Below the pieces are notes generated by a model. That model did no database searches. It saw nothing but the letters and a program-made list of their open reading frames with translations, and had not been told where the DNA came from. Below, piece by piece: positions 63,286-64,000 of a stretch of 64,000 nucleotides of DNA (within the stretch, counting starts at the first letter, position 1; every line of letters starts with the position of its first letter). The position numbers and the translations under genes were made by a program. This stretch comes from Aminobacter sp. AP02 (GTDB taxonomy: Bacteria; Pseudomonadota; Alphaproteobacteria; Rhizobiales; Rhizobiaceae): the NCBI RefSeq assembly GCF_003148805.1, contig NZ_QGGX01000014.1, positions 90,239-154,238 of the forward strand, read 5' to 3'.

Positions 63286-63672
63286 GTGCCATACACCAGG
63301 AAGGCCCTTCTCTCGGTAATGGGGGCGCTCGAGGCGGCGACCGGAGTGGTGCTGATGGCGGTGCCGGCATTGCTGGTCGAACTACTGCTCGGCGTACCAC
63401 CAGGTACCACCGCAGGCCTGATCGCCAGTCGCATCGCTAGCGCGGCGCTGCTCGCGCTTGGCGTTGCCTGCTGGCTGGCGCGGCATGACGCAGATTGCCC
63501 TGCCGCGAGAGGACTGGTCGCCGGCATGCTCATCTACAACGTCGTCGTCGCCGCGATCCTCTTCCTAGCCTGGACACACTTCGGTCTTTCAGGCGTAGCA
63601 CTTTGGCCAGCAGTTCTGGCCCATGTGGGGCTGGCTGGCTGGTGCATCCATAGCCAATGGAAAGGAATTTGA
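63286..63672 (+). CDS. Small four-helix membrane protein
   Basis: This 128-residue protein starts with GTG at 63286, 15 bp after the previous stop. Four hydrophobic segments: LLSVMGALEAATGVVLMAVPALLVELLLG, ASAALLALGVACWLA, GMLIYNVVVAAILFLAW and ALWPAVLAHVGLAGWCI. Role unknown; it appears to belong to the sulfatase gene group. Confidence 0.75.
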   Translation: MPYTRKALLSVMGALEAATGVVLMAVPALLVELLLGVPPGTTAGLIASRIASAALLALGVACWLARHDADCPAARGLVAGMLIYNVVVAAILFLAWTHFGLSGVALWPAVLAHVGLAGWCIHSQWKGI

Positions 63673-63871
63673 CGTTGCGAGCGGCTATCGCAGCTTCGTT
63701 AGCCGCGCTAGCAACGGAGCTATTAGCGACCGGCGCCGCCGGACGGGTCGCAAAGGAGCGGTGCCGTGAGGGTTATGGGTCGGTTGCCGAATGACCGTCT
63801 CAGCGAAATGCGGGCCGGCAGATCTCGGCCCACTCACGCCGATATTCGGTCGCTGCACGGAATGGCAGGTT
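63673..63871. other. Short non-coding interval
   Basis: No gene seen. The start of a possible plus-strand gene lies at its end. Confidence 0.4.
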
Positions 63872-64000
63872 ATGGACAGCGACAGTGAGAAGCGGAACGA
63901 CCGAGATGATGAAGGGTTTCGGGTGCCGGCAGGCGTACGAAAGCCTCCCATGCAGGAACCCGCGAGCCACAGGCGACGGCTTATGGAGATTTCGGATTTC
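63872..64000 (+). CDS. Possible start of a gene cut by the window end
   Basis: Forty-three codons run without a stop from ATG 63872 to the last base (MDSDSEKRNDRDDEGFRVPAG, then a run ending MEISDF). The N-terminus is very charged. No domain is visible and the ribosome site is weak, so this could be chance. Confidence 0.3.
   Translation, partial: MDSDSEKRNDRDDEGFRVPAGVRKPPMQEPASHRRRLMEISDF

Overview
This 64 kb window comes from a GC-rich alphaproteobacterium, most likely Hyphomicrobiales (Rhizobiales) of Mesorhizobium/Aminobacter type. The evidence is gene content: stacked ABC uptake systems, urease, MocR/GntR, AraC and LysR regulators and DUF3830 proteins. Long ORFs shadow each other on both strands, as expected at high GC. 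No rRNA, tRNA, CRISPR array or prophage was seen. Nearly all genes from 2.9 to 59 kb lie on the minus strand and concern uptake and hydrolysis of nitrogen-rich small molecules.

Layout. 0-2.2 kb (+): SpoIIE-type phosphatase (cut by the window edge), ATPase-fold regulator and STAS-like protein, a partner-switching trio. 2.9-5.7 kb: AraC regulator, an internally deleted IS6-family remnant, and an XRE-cupin regulator. 5.7-18.6 kb (-): amiC-amiR, a leader with an intrinsic terminator, urtABCDE, then ureE-F-AB-C-G-D-J with gamma and beta urease subunits fused. 18.9-27.8 kb (-): a Liv-type ABC transporter with allantoin-type racemase, PuuE allantoinase, AllC-like amidohydrolase and a second M20 enzyme, divergent from a MocR regulator. 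29.5-38.4 kb (-): a second amiC-amiR-terminator-urtABCDE-ureE block with an alpha/beta hydrolase between leader and urtA and no urease. 38.7-43.1 kb (-): polar amino-acid ABC transporter with a DoeB/EutE-like deacylase and a racemase remnant. 44.2-51.1 kb (-): Opp/Dpp-type transporter and a FAH-VOC gene pair, facing a FadR-type regulator. 52.2-59.1 kb: YeiH-type permease, polysaccharide deacetylase, LysR regulator, and an amino-acid ABC transporter followed by three tandem DUF3830-like genes. 60-63.7 kb (+): arylsulfatase and two small envelope proteins.

How it fits together. The allantoin pathway can release urea or ammonia; UrtABCDE imports urea or short amides and urease splits urea. Both AmiC/AmiR pairs sit before an intrinsic terminator that precedes the transporter genes, which points to ligand-controlled antitermination by ANTAR proteins. 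The most notable structure is this duplicated chassis with two different enzyme payloads, one a complete urease and the other an alpha/beta hydrolase plus an orphan UreE. The DUF3830 triplet beside its own transporter is the second candidate for an undescribed system.
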